This document shows, one piece after another, positions 1-8,707 of a stretch of DNA of 64,000 bases; the first letter of the stretch is position 1, and each line of letters begins with the position of its first letter. The position numbers were made by a program, and so were the translations under genes. The stretch comes from Alphaproteobacteria bacterium. GTDB taxonomy: Bacteria; Pseudomonadota; Alphaproteobacteria; UBA9219. A model generated the notes under the pieces. The model was not told the origin of the DNA. It searched no databases and saw only the letters and a list, made by a program, of their open reading frames with translations. The stretch covers positions 1 to 64,000 of the forward strand of contig JABDFY010000001.1 of NCBI GenBank assembly GCA_013286365.1, read 5' to 3'.

Positions 1-10
1 CTATTCTATA

Positions 11-1294
11 TCAACTTTTGGACGTGGCGGGCTGTTGAAGATTGTTTAAATCAATCTTTGTTTCATGCATTTTGGCGTCTTTAAATACAGCACCTGTAAT
101 ATCGGCGCCTGAAAAATCAGAAAAACTGAGATCAGCTCCTGAAAAATCAACCTCGCGAAGGTTGGACTTCGAAAAATCTATATTCCGCAAATTGGCGTTT
201 ACAAGACAAGTTTGCAGCATGCGCTTCTTGCCAAGCATCAGCGGGTCTAATCGCGCATTGACAATTTTTGCTCCAGCCAATTCAGCTTTTGAAAAGTTGC
301 TGCTGCGCAAATCGGCCGAAGAAAAGTTGCAATTACGAAAATCACTATTCTTAAGTTGACAGGCCTGCAGATTTACATTTGATAAATCTAATCCGTACCA
401 AACCGTGTTTTCCGCCGTTAGCATGGTAAGATTAGCGCCAACCAACGAAGGTGCATCGCGTAGATCAAAGCCGCTTAAATCCAATTGATGACCTTCAGCT
501 CCTTTACTTTTCAACCAAAGCTGATGCCCACGGATCATTTCTTCCAAAGACAATGGCAGTTTATCCAGCGTTTTTCCGGACGGCTTATCAGTTAAGGCCC
601 CTGTCATATCAACGTTAACAAGATTGGTGTAATCCATCATGGTGCCGGCAAGATTGGCACCGCGCATGTTGACATTTTTTAATTCACAATTACTGAAGTC
701 GGCACCAGCTAAATTAGCTCCGGCCAAATTGGCGCCACTTAGATTACCGCGGACAATCGTAGCCTTAGTTAAGTTTGCGTTTTCGAAATTGGAGTTCATG
801 GCAACAGCGCCTGAAAGTTTCACCTGCGCTAAGTTGGCGCCGCGCAAATCAGCGCCGCCAGCGCCTTCCGCCCATGCCCCGCCTTCCGTCACAAAACTCA
901 AGCCTTTTTCTGGATCGTAGGTGGCAAAAGATCCTTCTCTAAGATCGGCATCGGTCAAATCGGCGCCAGTAAGAATGGCGCCGCGCATACAAACACCGCG
1001 CATGTCAGAGCGTACAAGGCTGGCGTTGCGAAAATTGGCCTTTCTCAAATCGCAAGCAAAAAATTGAGCAAAGTCCAGCTTTGAATTTTGTAAGTCGGCT
1101 TCGTAAAGAACTGATCCAGTGAAATCGGCATGTGATAGATTGCGGCCACGCAGGCTTAGCCCTGAAAGATCATGGTGTGCAAGTTTGGCGCCTACTCCGT
1201 CTGCACGACCTTTACGAAATAGCTCATGCTTTTCAATTATTTTATTAAGAGCCGCCTGGTCTATGCGGGTCAAAAACTTATGTTCATTTGTCAT
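11..1294 (-). CDS. Large pentapeptide-repeat protein (paralogue A)
   Basis: A 427-residue protein built mainly of A(D/N)LxG-type pentapeptide repeats, which in known structures form a right-handed quadrilateral beta-helix. Repeats cover about residues 41-235 and 275-408. A non-repeat motif occurs twice: near the N-terminus (residues 10-50, with a KHELF core) and in the middle (247-280, EEMIRGHQLW followed by LDLSGFDLR). No signal peptide or membrane segment is visible. An in-frame start exists at 1360, but the ATG at 1294 is chosen because the paralogue at 53110-54387 begins at exactly this point (MTNEHKFLTR against MSENRLLTRL). It is divergent from the ECF sigma gene. The role is unknown; large pentapeptide proteins are often protein-interaction scaffolds. 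It is much longer than Qnr/MfpA, so a topoisomerase-protection role is not assumed. Confidence 0.85.
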   Translation of the reverse strand: MTNEHKFLTRIDQAALNKIIEKHELFRKGRADGVGAKLAHHDLSGLSLRGRNLSHADFTGSVLYEADLQNSKLDFAQFFACDLRKANFRNASLVRSDMRGVCMRGAILTGADLTDADLREGSFATYDPEKGLSFVTEGGAWAEGAGGADLRGANLAQVKLSGAVAMNSNFENANLTKATIVRGNLSGANLAGANLAGADFSNCELKNVNMRGANLAGTMMDYTNLVNVDMTGALTDKPSGKTLDKLPLSLEEMIRGHQLWLKSKGAEGHQLDLSGFDLRDAPSLVGANLTMLTAENTVWYGLDLSNVNLQACQLKNSDFRNCNFSSADLRSSNFSKAELAGAKIVNARLDPLMLGKKRMLQTCLVNANLRNIDFSKSNLREVDFSGADLSFSDFSGADITGAVFKDAKMHETKIDLNNLQQPATSKS

Positions 1295-1376
1295 GGGCAA
1301 ATACTTAGTGGTTAATCCGGTATAATCAACAAAAAAGATTAAGGTTCTAGCAACGCACAAAGCACCATAATTTTAA

Positions 1377-1401
1377 GTCAAACTTGTCATGTATGTTTGA
1401 C
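1377..1401. promoter_or_regulatory. Inverted repeat between divergent genes
   Basis: A perfect 7-bp inverted repeat, GTCAAAC and GTTTGAC, separated by 11 bp, lies in the 228-bp space between the pentapeptide gene and the ECF sigma gene. The right arm runs into TTGACG (1397-1402), which resembles a -35 box; a CATAAT lies 19 bp downstream (1422-1427). Either an operator overlapping a promoter for the sigma gene or a weak hairpin would fit. No poly-T tract follows, so it is not an intrinsic terminator. Confidence 0.35.
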
Positions 1402-1522
1402 GTAAGGGTAGGATTCTATGGCATAATTTCGTAACTTTGCTTCAGGCTTTTTACCTGATCAAATATCGCCTAGGATCGCTCGCACCAGGCTCGAGTCTAT
1501 TTATTTCATTATCTGTGAGCAT

Positions 1523-2200
1523 ATGAAGCAAAACAAAACAGTCATAAGTGCTATTTCATTAGATCTAGCTGATAATGAGCGGGCGCCTTATTCGCTTGAG
1601 GTTCGTTTACCGCCGTCGTCACCGTCTTCGGATGATGACTTGTTGTCCGCAGTGGGCCAAGGAGACAAACGCGCTTTCGCACTCCTGATGCGCCGCTATC
1701 TACCAATGACCGTCGCTTTGGCCCAAAGAATTACGCTTGATAAGCAAGACGCCTTTGAAATCGCCCAAGAAGCTTATTTACGCGTTTGGCTCCATGCCAA
1801 TCAATGGGATGTCGCTGGTAAGGCTACGTTTGAAACATGGTTACGGAGAATTACAATCAATCTTGCCATTAGCTATCGACGCAGAAAGAGAAAAGGCGTT
1901 TCGCTGGATACGATTGAAGAGCTGGCCGACAATAGAGCTGATGGATTTGATATTGTTGCAACTGCAGATAAGAAACGTCTGGTTCACCAGGCTCTTGCAA
2001 CGCTACCCTTGCGGCAGCGTGCTGCCGTTGCGCTATATTATTTTGAAGAAATAAGTCAAATCGAAGCGGCAGCAGCCATGCAATTGACCTTGCGTGCCTT
2101 TGACTCTTTGCTTGTTCGCTCACGTCGCAACCTGAAACGACGCCTTATTGATTTGGGCATTATGTCCCACGATGCAGACCTTCAAAGCTATGTGCCTTGA
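1523..2200 (+). CDS. ECF-family RNA polymerase sigma factor
   Basis: A 225-residue sigma-70-family protein of the extracytoplasmic-function group, which would direct RNA polymerase to a small alternative regulon. Region 2 covers about residues 45-120 (AFEIAQEAYLRVWL and the basic YRRRKRKG end of 2.4). Region 4 covers about 152-208, with ALATLPLRQRAAVALYYFEE and the recognition helix around residues 180-205. The N-terminal 38 residues are an unconserved Ser/Pro-rich tail. No anti-sigma factor gene, which often adjoins ECF genes, is recognisable: upstream is the pentapeptide gene and downstream a convergent Ser/Thr-rich protein whose 3' end overlaps by 13 bp. Subgroup and target promoters cannot be assigned by eye. 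Confidence 0.9.
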   Translation: MKQNKTVISAISLDLADNERAPYSLEVRLPPSSPSSDDDLLSAVGQGDKRAFALLMRRYLPMTVALAQRITLDKQDAFEIAQEAYLRVWLHANQWDVAGKATFETWLRRITINLAISYRRRKRKGVSLDTIEELADNRADGFDIVATADKKRLVHQALATLPLRQRAAVALYYFEEISQIEAAAAMQLTLRAFDSLLVRSRRNLKRRLIDLGIMSHDADLQSYVP

Positions 2201-2766
2201 GGTTTTTGTGAAGGTATTGTCGACGTTACCGTTGTACCATTGGCGTGCGTGACTATAGTTATTGTTGATCCGTCTGGGTTCGTTTGTGTAATCTCGCTAA
2301 CAATTGACTGAGTAGGGTTTGATATTCCTGCTGTATTAGCTGGCGAGCTAATATCTGCAGCTTGAATATTCCCAGACAAATATGTGTAGTTCTGCACCTC
2401 TTGTGTTGCGGACATCGGTTGTTCTGATGAAGTGCCATCTGGCAGCAGGGACTGGACAACTTGCCCAAAATCTTGTGAGGGATAGCCTTTTTCATCCCCG
2501 GCCAACAATCCAGACTCGCCTTGTGTCGAGGGAGATACGGCCTGTGTCTCAACCAAAACGCCATAAACACCATCACTCAACGATGGACTATTGGGCGTAA
2601 AGCTTCCTGGGTTTGAAGAATTAGAGCCGGGTGCGCCTGCGCCAATCTGCTGGCCAAAGGCTTGGGGTGTTGGGGTTTGATTGGTCGTTATATTCTGAAC
2701 CAACAACTGCATCATCGCCATGAGTTGCGACAAAGTTGACGCGTTATTGCTTGAAACGGGATCCAT
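2188..2766 (-). CDS. Hypothetical Ser/Thr/Gln/Asn-rich protein
   Basis: A 192-residue protein I do not recognise. Residues 1-27 could form a Met/Leu-rich amphipathic helix (TLSQLMAMMQLLVQN). Residues 28-150 are low complexity, rich in Ser, Thr, Gln, Asn, Pro and Gly and probably disordered. The C-terminal 40 residues (TNPDGSTITIVTHANGTTV) look like a beta-hairpin. There is no cysteine, signal peptide or transmembrane helix. It is convergent with the ECF sigma gene and their stops overlap. The composition recalls extracellular or appendage-associated proteins, but no family is claimed. The clean 192-codon frame ending against a real gene supports it being coding. Confidence 0.6.
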   Translation of the reverse strand: MDPVSSNNASTLSQLMAMMQLLVQNITTNQTPTPQAFGQQIGAGAPGSNSSNPGSFTPNSPSLSDGVYGVLVETQAVSPSTQGESGLLAGDEKGYPSQDFGQVVQSLLPDGTSSEQPMSATQEVQNYTYLSGNIQAADISSPANTAGISNPTQSIVSEITQTNPDGSTITIVTHANGTTVTSTIPSQKPQGT

Positions 2767-3082
2767 GAAGTTTTCTCAAAAGCCGATCACAACAAAACAA
2801 GCAAAGCCAAAGGGCGGCGTTGCTCATGGATTTAAAGAAGCAATTTTTAGACCAACGCCAAGACCAACAAATTCAAGGGCTTGATACTAAAGTGGGCTGC
2901 AAAAAGCTGCTGTAAGCAGGACAAATCTGCCTACTTAGGTGGACGATGAATGTAAGCTCGCAGGCTGTTTTGGTTAAGCGGAACTTAATCAAACCAACCT
3001 AAAATCAGACGCGCCCCAATATTGCCAATGTCATTTGATATAAGTAACCGCTCACTCTTTTTTACGCGTAGGGTGCTTCAGG
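2767..3082. other. Intergenic region between divergent genes
   Basis: This 316-bp gap separates the Ser/Thr-rich protein from the DUF1800 gene and should hold both promoters. No tRNA, riboswitch consensus or open frame with a plausible start was seen. The one clear structure is the hairpin at 2969-2993. A TAGGG at 3069-3073 is the likely ribosome-binding site of the DUF1800 gene. Confidence 0.5.
2969..2993. promoter_or_regulatory. Hairpin upstream of DUF1800 gene
   Basis: TTTGGTTAAG and CTTAATCAAA pair over ten positions (one G-T wobble) around the five-base loop CGGAA, about 90 bp before the DUF1800 start. No U-run follows, so it is more likely an operator or a leader hairpin than a terminator. 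Confidence 0.3.
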
Positions 3083-4531
3083 ATGCGAATAAAGTTTGTA
3101 TCGGTTTTTTTTATTGCGCTATTTGTTTTGGCATCTTCAGTACATGCAGAACAAATGAATGAACAGGAACGCATCATTCATATACTTAATCGTGCCGCTT
3201 ATGGACCATCGCCAGGGGATATAGAAGAAATAAGTCGCATCGGTATTGATGCGTATATTGAACAGCAACTTCATCCCGAGAGGATGACGCTATCTGCGCA
3301 AACGCAAAGCCAAATTGCAGAACTTAAGACGATAAACGCGTCTATGAGCGATCTTCTCGCCACTTTTGAACCAAGTAACCGAATGCTTTTAAAGCAGAAC
3401 CCAGATTTGCGTAAGCAAGTCAATCAAGATGAACAAAGTATATTAGAAGATCTAATTGCAAATAAAATTATCCGTGCGGTAGAAAGTCCAGCGCAATTGA
3501 AAGAAGTCATGGTTGATTTTTGGTTCAATCATTTTAATGTATTTCATGGCAAGGATCTCGATCGGGTATTCATCAGTAGCTACGAACGTGACGCCATTCG
3601 GCCCTACGTGCTTGGGCATTTTCGTGATTTACTTGGTGCTACAGCCCATCATCCAGCTATGCTATTTTATCTAGATAATTGGTTGAACACCGACCCCAAC
3701 AGTCTACAGGCTCGTGGTAAGCAAAATGGTATAAACGAAAATTATGCCCGTGAGATTATGGAGTTGCATACACTAGGCGTCGATGGCGGCTATGCGCAGC
3801 AAGATGTCACGACATTGGCACATATATTAACGGGTTGGGGCGTCGGTAAAGGTCCGGATATAACGCTAAGATCAGAGTTCTATTTCGACCCGCAACGTCA
3901 CGATTGGAACAGCAAGCAGTTCCTAGGTCAAACGATTCAGGGTAGCGGCGACAGCGAGGTTGAGAGAGTTTTAGATATTCTTGCGCGCCACCCTTCAACC
4001 GCTAAACATATTAGCTTTGAACTGGCACAATATTTTGTCGCAGACGAACCGCCCGAAGGCCTCGTCAATAAAATGGCTCAAACATTTATGAATACCGGTG
4101 GAGATATTTCCTCTGTGTTGAGCGTCATGTTTAAGTCCGAAGAGTTTTGGGACAAGAAATATTATCGCAATAAATTCAAACCCCCATTCCGCTATGTTGT
4201 TTCATCATTGCGGGCAACGGGATTTGTTCCAAACGACTTCCTACAGCTTCAGCATGCCATTGGCGGCATGGGTGAACCGCTCTATAACTGTCAAACCCCC
4301 AATGGTTATGCCAACACCAACGATGCATGGCTGAACTCGGATGCCGTTTTGAAGCGAATAAATATTGCCAAGGCGCTCGGTCATGCAGCCACTTTTGGAT
4401 CATCGACAGCCACGCTCGGCAACACTTTGGGCAATGATTTTAGTGATACCACTCGCCAGGCTGTCAACGCTTCGCCACCTCAAATGCAGGCAATATTAGT
4501 CTTGGGCAGCCCTGAATTTCTGTATTATTAG
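3083..4531 (+). CDS. Secreted DUF1800 protein
   Basis: A 482-residue protein of the DUF1800 family, whose biochemical role is not established. Residues 1-22 are a Sec signal peptide ending in SVHA. The mature part shows family signatures: RAAYGPSPGDIEEI (about 33-46), VDFWFNHFNVF (about 149-159), NYAREIMELHTLGVDGGY (about 220-237), LTGWGVG, and a C-terminal QAILVLGSPEF stretch. It is followed after 9 bp by the DUF1501 gene with a strong ribosome-binding site; the two families are frequently neighbours, so an exported pair is likely. Predicted site: periplasm or outside. Confidence 0.9.
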   Translation: MRIKFVSVFFIALFVLASSVHAEQMNEQERIIHILNRAAYGPSPGDIEEISRIGIDAYIEQQLHPERMTLSAQTQSQIAELKTINASMSDLLATFEPSNRMLLKQNPDLRKQVNQDEQSILEDLIANKIIRAVESPAQLKEVMVDFWFNHFNVFHGKDLDRVFISSYERDAIRPYVLGHFRDLLGATAHHPAMLFYLDNWLNTDPNSLQARGKQNGINENYAREIMELHTLGVDGGYAQQDVTTLAHILTGWGVGKGPDITLRSEFYFDPQRHDWNSKQFLGQTIQGSGDSEVERVLDILARHPSTAKHISFELAQYFVADEPPEGLVNKMAQTFMNTGGDISSVLSVMFKSEEFWDKKYYRNKFKPPFRYVVSSLRATGFVPNDFLQLQHAIGGMGEPLYNCQTPNGYANTNDAWLNSDAVLKRINIAKALGHAATFGSSTATLGNTLGNDFSDTTRQAVNASPPQMQAILVLGSPEFLYY

Positions 4532-4540
4532 GAGGCCAAT

Positions 4541-5776
4541 ATGATTACACGTCGTCATTTACTTAAAAGTATGGCTGTCGCAGCCGGTTTCAGCTTGATG
4601 CCATTCGGTCGTAAGGGGTGGGTGCTGGCTGCGCCCGAAGCTGTTAGTCGTCGTATGATTGTTGTTCTCATGCGAGGGGCCGTTGATGGTCTTAGTGTTG
4701 TTACGCCTTTCATGGAGCCTAATTATTACCAAAGCCGCCGAAGCATAGCCTTGGCTCCACCAGGACAAACGGATGGTTTAATCAATCTCGACGGTAATTT
4801 TGGCTTGCACCCATCTCTCGCCACAGTCATGCCGCTTTGGCAAAACAAGTCTTTAGCTTTTATTCATGCGTGCGGATCGCCTGCTGAGACTCGTTCGCAC
4901 TTCGAAGCGCAAGACATCATGGAGACGGCGTTGCTCAATACGGCAACGGCACAACAAGGATGGATGAATGCGTTGGCCCAGGCTATTCCCGATACGCATG
5001 CGTCAACGCGGGCGCTGAGTTTTGGTAATACTCTGCCAAAGATATTTACAGGACGTGCCAATGTCGCCACCGTCCCTTCGGGCATAACATCTAATGCTTC
5101 AAATGGCGCTGAAAACCCACGCATGCAAGCAGCGTTTGAAAAACTATATTCTGGTCATACCGAGTTGAATGGACTTTATAATGAAGCAATTTCCTCTCGA
5201 GAAACTTTGATGAATGATTTGCAGAATGAAATGGCGGCCTCGAGTAATGGGGCGCCGCGCGGCGACCAATTTGTTGTCGAATGTACAAAACTTGGCAGCA
5301 TGATAAGTCGTGACCAAAACATACAGTTGGTATTTATGGATGTTGGTGGTTGGGATACACACATCAACCAGGGTAACGCCAAAGGACAACTGGCCAATCG
5401 GTTGAGCCAGCTTGGCGATGGGTTGGCGGCGCTAACGACAGGGCTTGGTGCGCAATATCAAAATACAGCTATTTTAGTTATGTCGGAATTTGGTCGTACG
5501 GTTGCTGAAAATGGCAATGCAGGTACCGATCATGGTCACGGGAATGTTGCTTGGCTCATGGGTGGTGATGTCAAAGGCGGCAAGGTATGGGGACGTTGGC
5601 CGGGCTTATCACAAGGCCAGCTTTATCAGGGGCGTGATGTCGCCGTGACCACGGATTTTAGATCGCTCATTGGCGCTGTACTGTCACAGCATTTTGCTCT
5701 TGAAAATGAACAAATTGGTAACGTTATACCTAGCTACCAGCCAGATAGCGGCCTTCAGGGAATTATTGCCGTTTAA
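4541..5776 (+). CDS. Tat-exported DUF1501 protein
   Basis: A 411-residue DUF1501-family protein, part of the wider sulfatase/alkaline-phosphatase-like group. The N-terminus carries a twin-arginine signal (TRRHLLKSMAVAAGF, residues 3-17) followed by a hydrophobic core and AAPEA, so it is probably exported folded. Family motifs include RGAVDGLSVV, DVGGWDTHINQG, and SEFGRTVAENG with GTDHGHGN near the C-terminus, where His/Asp clusters would suit metal binding. GGAGG at 4531-4535, immediately after the DUF1800 stop, fixes the start. Operon partner of the DUF1800 gene; substrate unknown. Confidence 0.9.
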   Translation: MITRRHLLKSMAVAAGFSLMPFGRKGWVLAAPEAVSRRMIVVLMRGAVDGLSVVTPFMEPNYYQSRRSIALAPPGQTDGLINLDGNFGLHPSLATVMPLWQNKSLAFIHACGSPAETRSHFEAQDIMETALLNTATAQQGWMNALAQAIPDTHASTRALSFGNTLPKIFTGRANVATVPSGITSNASNGAENPRMQAAFEKLYSGHTELNGLYNEAISSRETLMNDLQNEMAASSNGAPRGDQFVVECTKLGSMISRDQNIQLVFMDVGGWDTHINQGNAKGQLANRLSQLGDGLAALTTGLGAQYQNTAILVMSEFGRTVAENGNAGTDHGHGNVAWLMGGDVKGGKVWGRWPGLSQGQLYQGRDVAVTTDFRSLIGAVLSQHFALENEQIGNVIPSYQPDSGLQGIIAV

Positions 5777-5813
5777 TCACACAATTTCAGCAAGTTTTGC
5801 AATTAATGAGCGT

Positions 5814-7757
5814 CTATTTTTGGCTGCTTGCCAAGTGAACTTCGCCACCAAGACTAAGGTCAACATGTTTCATGAGTGGTTCGTCGCGTTTCGTGAGAGC
5901 CTCATCACGCAGTGAATAACGGGGCCACTCGCCATGCGCAAGCTGCGTGAGCCCTGTCTGCGGTTCATCCAGTCGGGCCCGATAAATCCAATAATGCATC
6001 AGCACGCGTTCGACATAATCGCGCGTTTCATGGACGGGAAGACTTTCTACAAACAACAATGGATCTTTTTGATTTGCGTCGTCTATCCAGCGCGCAAGCT
6101 TGTTAGGTCCGCCGTTATAAGCTGCCAAAAGAAGCAACAGATTGTTGCCTATCATAGGCTGACTTGCGAGCTGACGTACATATTTCTGACCCAACGCCAT
6201 ATTGTAGGCGGGATCAAGAACGCGATCGGAACACTCCTGTGTTGTCACGTGATGGCGGGCAATGAGATTAGCTGTCGTGGGCATCAGCTGCATCAGGCCG
6301 CAGGCGCCTCGTTCACTTATAGCCATCGGATCGAACTGCGATTCATGACGCATCAGAGCATAGAGAAGGGCGCGGTCAATTTGAAAGCCGTGCTCGGGTT
6401 GCCAAGGGGGAAGGGGATAAAGAGCTGCAGCATAATGGTCTCCATTGGCTCTTGTAGCGATGCTACCGAGCTGCAGAGCAAGTGAGGGCATTTGGGCTTG
6501 CGCAGCCACAGCCACCATGGCTTCTTGCAATTCTCGCTGACCTTGCGGATTGATATTGCGCATTTCACTTTCGGCTAGGCTTCGTTCGCCGATTTGCAAG
6601 AGCGCCATTGCGCGCCAACCAGATTCGAAACTTGTAAGAGTGGCAACATGCTGCTTTGTCAAAATCGGCATTTGCCATGACCAAGCGGCGTCCCGTTTAA
6701 CCAGATGAGCAGCTAGGAAGCCATAAAAACTGTGGGGATGATTGGCGGCATTTTCGAGCCAGTATTGAGCCTGCTCATGATCGCCAAGACGCGTCAGGGC
6801 ACGATAAGCCCAAAATGAAGCCGTCGCCTCATCCCAATCCGAAAGGCCGGACTGCGCGGCTAATTTTGAAAACGCGTCGCTGGCAACGGCCGTGTCGCCT
6901 TCTTGCCAGGCACAAAGGCCACTGATCCATAGGGCAAGTGGTGTTTGGGACTGAAGTGCAGCGCCACGAGCCAGCTTGTAGGCACGATCTTTTTGACCTT
7001 CATAGAAATAGCCCGCGGCAATGGTAGCCTCGAGACTGCTTAATTCATCAATAGGTAAGTCACGCCGTACTTGCTCGGCCTCGAGAAGGCTCTCGGCGGT
7101 GTAGGGGTCCCCCTGGCGTAGTATATGACTGATCTTAGAGGCGAGCTCGTGTGAAGAAGTTGTTGCAGCGCGGGGCTCATCAGATGTCTCTGTCTTGAAA
7201 CCGAAAGACCCACCATAGCCATCGTCACCTGCCCATGATGCCATTACAGCCGGTTTTAACAACTTAGTTACCTGTTGTGGATATGTCGAAGAAATTTCGT
7301 CATATATTTCCGCTGCCTCAGGAAGATCTGAATATTGCCCAAGCCACGCTTGCATGTCTTTAGCTGAACCCGTTTGGCGTAAATAACGATCAGCCAAGAC
7401 ATGGCCAACTAAGCGGCGGTTATTGATTTTTGCTAAGGCGGCATCGGCCCCAACCCAATCTGATTTTTCCTGCGCTGCAAAAACTATACGGTAAAGATCT
7501 GCATCACCTGGTGAAAGTAGTTGCAGATTTTGTGTCAGCACGTCCTCTGTCGTCGTAACCGGGCCGGGGACTGGAAGTGCAGGCGTCGGAAGCTCAGGCA
7601 AAGATGTTTTAGCTACCGCCAAAGTATTCGCGGTGATCACATGAGTATTTGTTCCAAGGCTCCAACAAATAACGAAGACTGCCGTCAATCTTGACGACAT
7701 CAGAGGCCGTTGATTCGTAGTGATACGTTTTTGCATACAGTCGCGTACTAGTCGCAT
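5814..7757 (-). CDS. Soluble lytic murein transglycosylase
   Basis: An exported peptidoglycan-cleaving enzyme of the Slt70/MltE-like family, 647 residues from the outermost ATG. A long alpha-superhelical region (about 75-450) precedes the catalytic SLT domain (about 460-600). ALMRHESQFDP gives catalytic Glu472, followed by ERGACGLMQLMPTTA and LAAYNGGPNKLARW, all standard SLT motifs. The signal sequence is better placed if translation starts at Met8 (7736) or Met20 (7700); no clear Shine-Dalgarno separates the three. It would cleave glycan strands to 1,6-anhydro-muropeptides in the periplasm. It is downstream of the UDG gene on the same strand and convergent with the DUF1501 gene. Confidence 0.92.
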   Translation of the reverse strand: MRLVRDCMQKRITTNQRPLMSSRLTAVFVICWSLGTNTHVITANTLAVAKTSLPELPTPALPVPGPVTTTEDVLTQNLQLLSPGDADLYRIVFAAQEKSDWVGADAALAKINNRRLVGHVLADRYLRQTGSAKDMQAWLGQYSDLPEAAEIYDEISSTYPQQVTKLLKPAVMASWAGDDGYGGSFGFKTETSDEPRAATTSSHELASKISHILRQGDPYTAESLLEAEQVRRDLPIDELSSLEATIAAGYFYEGQKDRAYKLARGAALQSQTPLALWISGLCAWQEGDTAVASDAFSKLAAQSGLSDWDEATASFWAYRALTRLGDHEQAQYWLENAANHPHSFYGFLAAHLVKRDAAWSWQMPILTKQHVATLTSFESGWRAMALLQIGERSLAESEMRNINPQGQRELQEAMVAVAAQAQMPSLALQLGSIATRANGDHYAAALYPLPPWQPEHGFQIDRALLYALMRHESQFDPMAISERGACGLMQLMPTTANLIARHHVTTQECSDRVLDPAYNMALGQKYVRQLASQPMIGNNLLLLLAAYNGGPNKLARWIDDANQKDPLLFVESLPVHETRDYVERVLMHYWIYRARLDEPQTGLTQLAHGEWPRYSLRDEALTKRDEPLMKHVDLSLGGEVHLASSQK

Positions 7758-7807
7758 GACTTGGTATAGGCAAGCGAAAACGCCATAAATGAGTAGTCAA
7801 TTCTATA

Positions 7808-8623
7808 TTATTCTTTGTTTTTCATGGTGTTAGTCATATTTATTCTCTTTTTCAGCAACAATATGTCACTCCAGGCTTGACGTTTAGCGCTTGGCTGACG
7901 CAGGAGATAAGCCGGGTGGTATATCGGTAGACATGGGATGGGCTCACCATTGGGAGGGGTGTATTCCATCCATCGACCCCGGATGCGCGTAATTCCTTCC
8001 TTGGTTCTAAGCAGACTTTTGGCGGCAACCCCACCCAAAAGCACCAGTATTTGAGGTTTAACAAGTGCGATGTGCTTCTCGGCAAATGGTAGGCAGGCCG
8101 CAATCTCGCTATCTGTTGGCGAGCGATTGCCGGGCGGCCGCCAGAATAGAATATTGCTAATATAAAAACTAGATCGATCTAGTCCAATGGTTGCCATCAT
8201 GCGATCGAGGAGTTTGCCGCTAACACCAACAAAAGGCTTGCCTTGACGATCTTCATCCTCACCCGGGGCCTCCCCTATGAGCATGACCGATGCCTCGGGA
8301 TTGCCATCAGAAAAGACTAGATTGATCGCCGTATGCTTGAGGGCACAGCCGTCAAAATGAAGTAATTCTTCACGTAATGTCGAAAGAGATTGAGCCACAA
8401 TAGTGGGTGGCTTGGACTCAACCGCAAGCCTAGGAGGCTTCGTGAGCACTGTCCCTAGATGGTTGATGGACAGATCTTTATTGAAATCATGGCTGGGTTG
8501 GACCTTGGGGCTCCTAGGGATTGTACCCCATTTTGACAGCCCAGCAGCTTCTGCGATCGCCTCATCGGCGCCAGCAGCCAGTTGCCATTCAAGGGCAGAA
8601 AGCAGTTGCTCAGGGGTCGGCAT
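7808..8623 (-). CDS. Uracil-DNA glycosylase, family 4-like
   Basis: A 271-residue glycosylase that would remove uracil from DNA to start base excision repair. Motif A is [17 protein letters not shown] (117-133), with [10 protein letters not shown] (161-170) and the HPAYLL motif (236-241). The N-terminal 75 residues are a variable extension typical of alphaproteobacterial members. Classical family-4 enzymes bind a 4Fe-4S cluster through four cysteines. Here the region reads FDGCALK (Cys93), Trp161 stands where the third ligand is expected, and Cys177 matches the fourth, so cluster binding is uncertain. The gene is divergent from the ETF-QO gene. Confidence 0.9.
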   Translation of the reverse strand: MPTPEQLLSALEWQLAAGADEAIAEAAGLSKWGTIPRSPKVQPSHDFNKDLSINHLGTVLTKPPRLAVESKPPTIVAQSLSTLREELLHFDGCALKHTAINLVFSDGNPEASVMLIGEAPGEDEDRQGKPFVGVSGKLLDRMMATIGLDRSSFYISNILFWRPPGNRSPTDSEIAACLPFAEKHIALVKPQILVLLGGVAAKSLLRTKEGITRIRGRWMEYTPPNGEPIPCLPIYHPAYLLRQPSAKRQAWSDILLLKKRINMTNTMKNKE

Positions 8624-8707
8624 AGGGTCTCTTTAGCAGGCTTTGCGAAAGTCGTCTCTAGAGATAGGTTCGAGGTGGCGAGATATAAGTTAATAAGGAT
8701 GCCTTCC

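Noticed and set aside
42-359. Plus-strand frames inside the pentapeptide genes (also 639-920 and 53328-53927 on the other strand)
   Set aside because: Antisense shadows of repeat-rich coding sequence; their Lys/Ser/Ala-rich translations mirror the pentapeptide codons.
11-1294. Qnr/MfpA-type gyrase-protection role for the pentapeptide proteins
   Set aside because: They are about twice the size of Qnr, have inserted caps, and are not next to gyrase or parC; no Qnr-specific signature was seen.
7269-7277. TGTGGATAT near-match to a DnaA box
   Set aside because: One mismatch and located inside the lytic transglycosylase coding sequence; likely chance.
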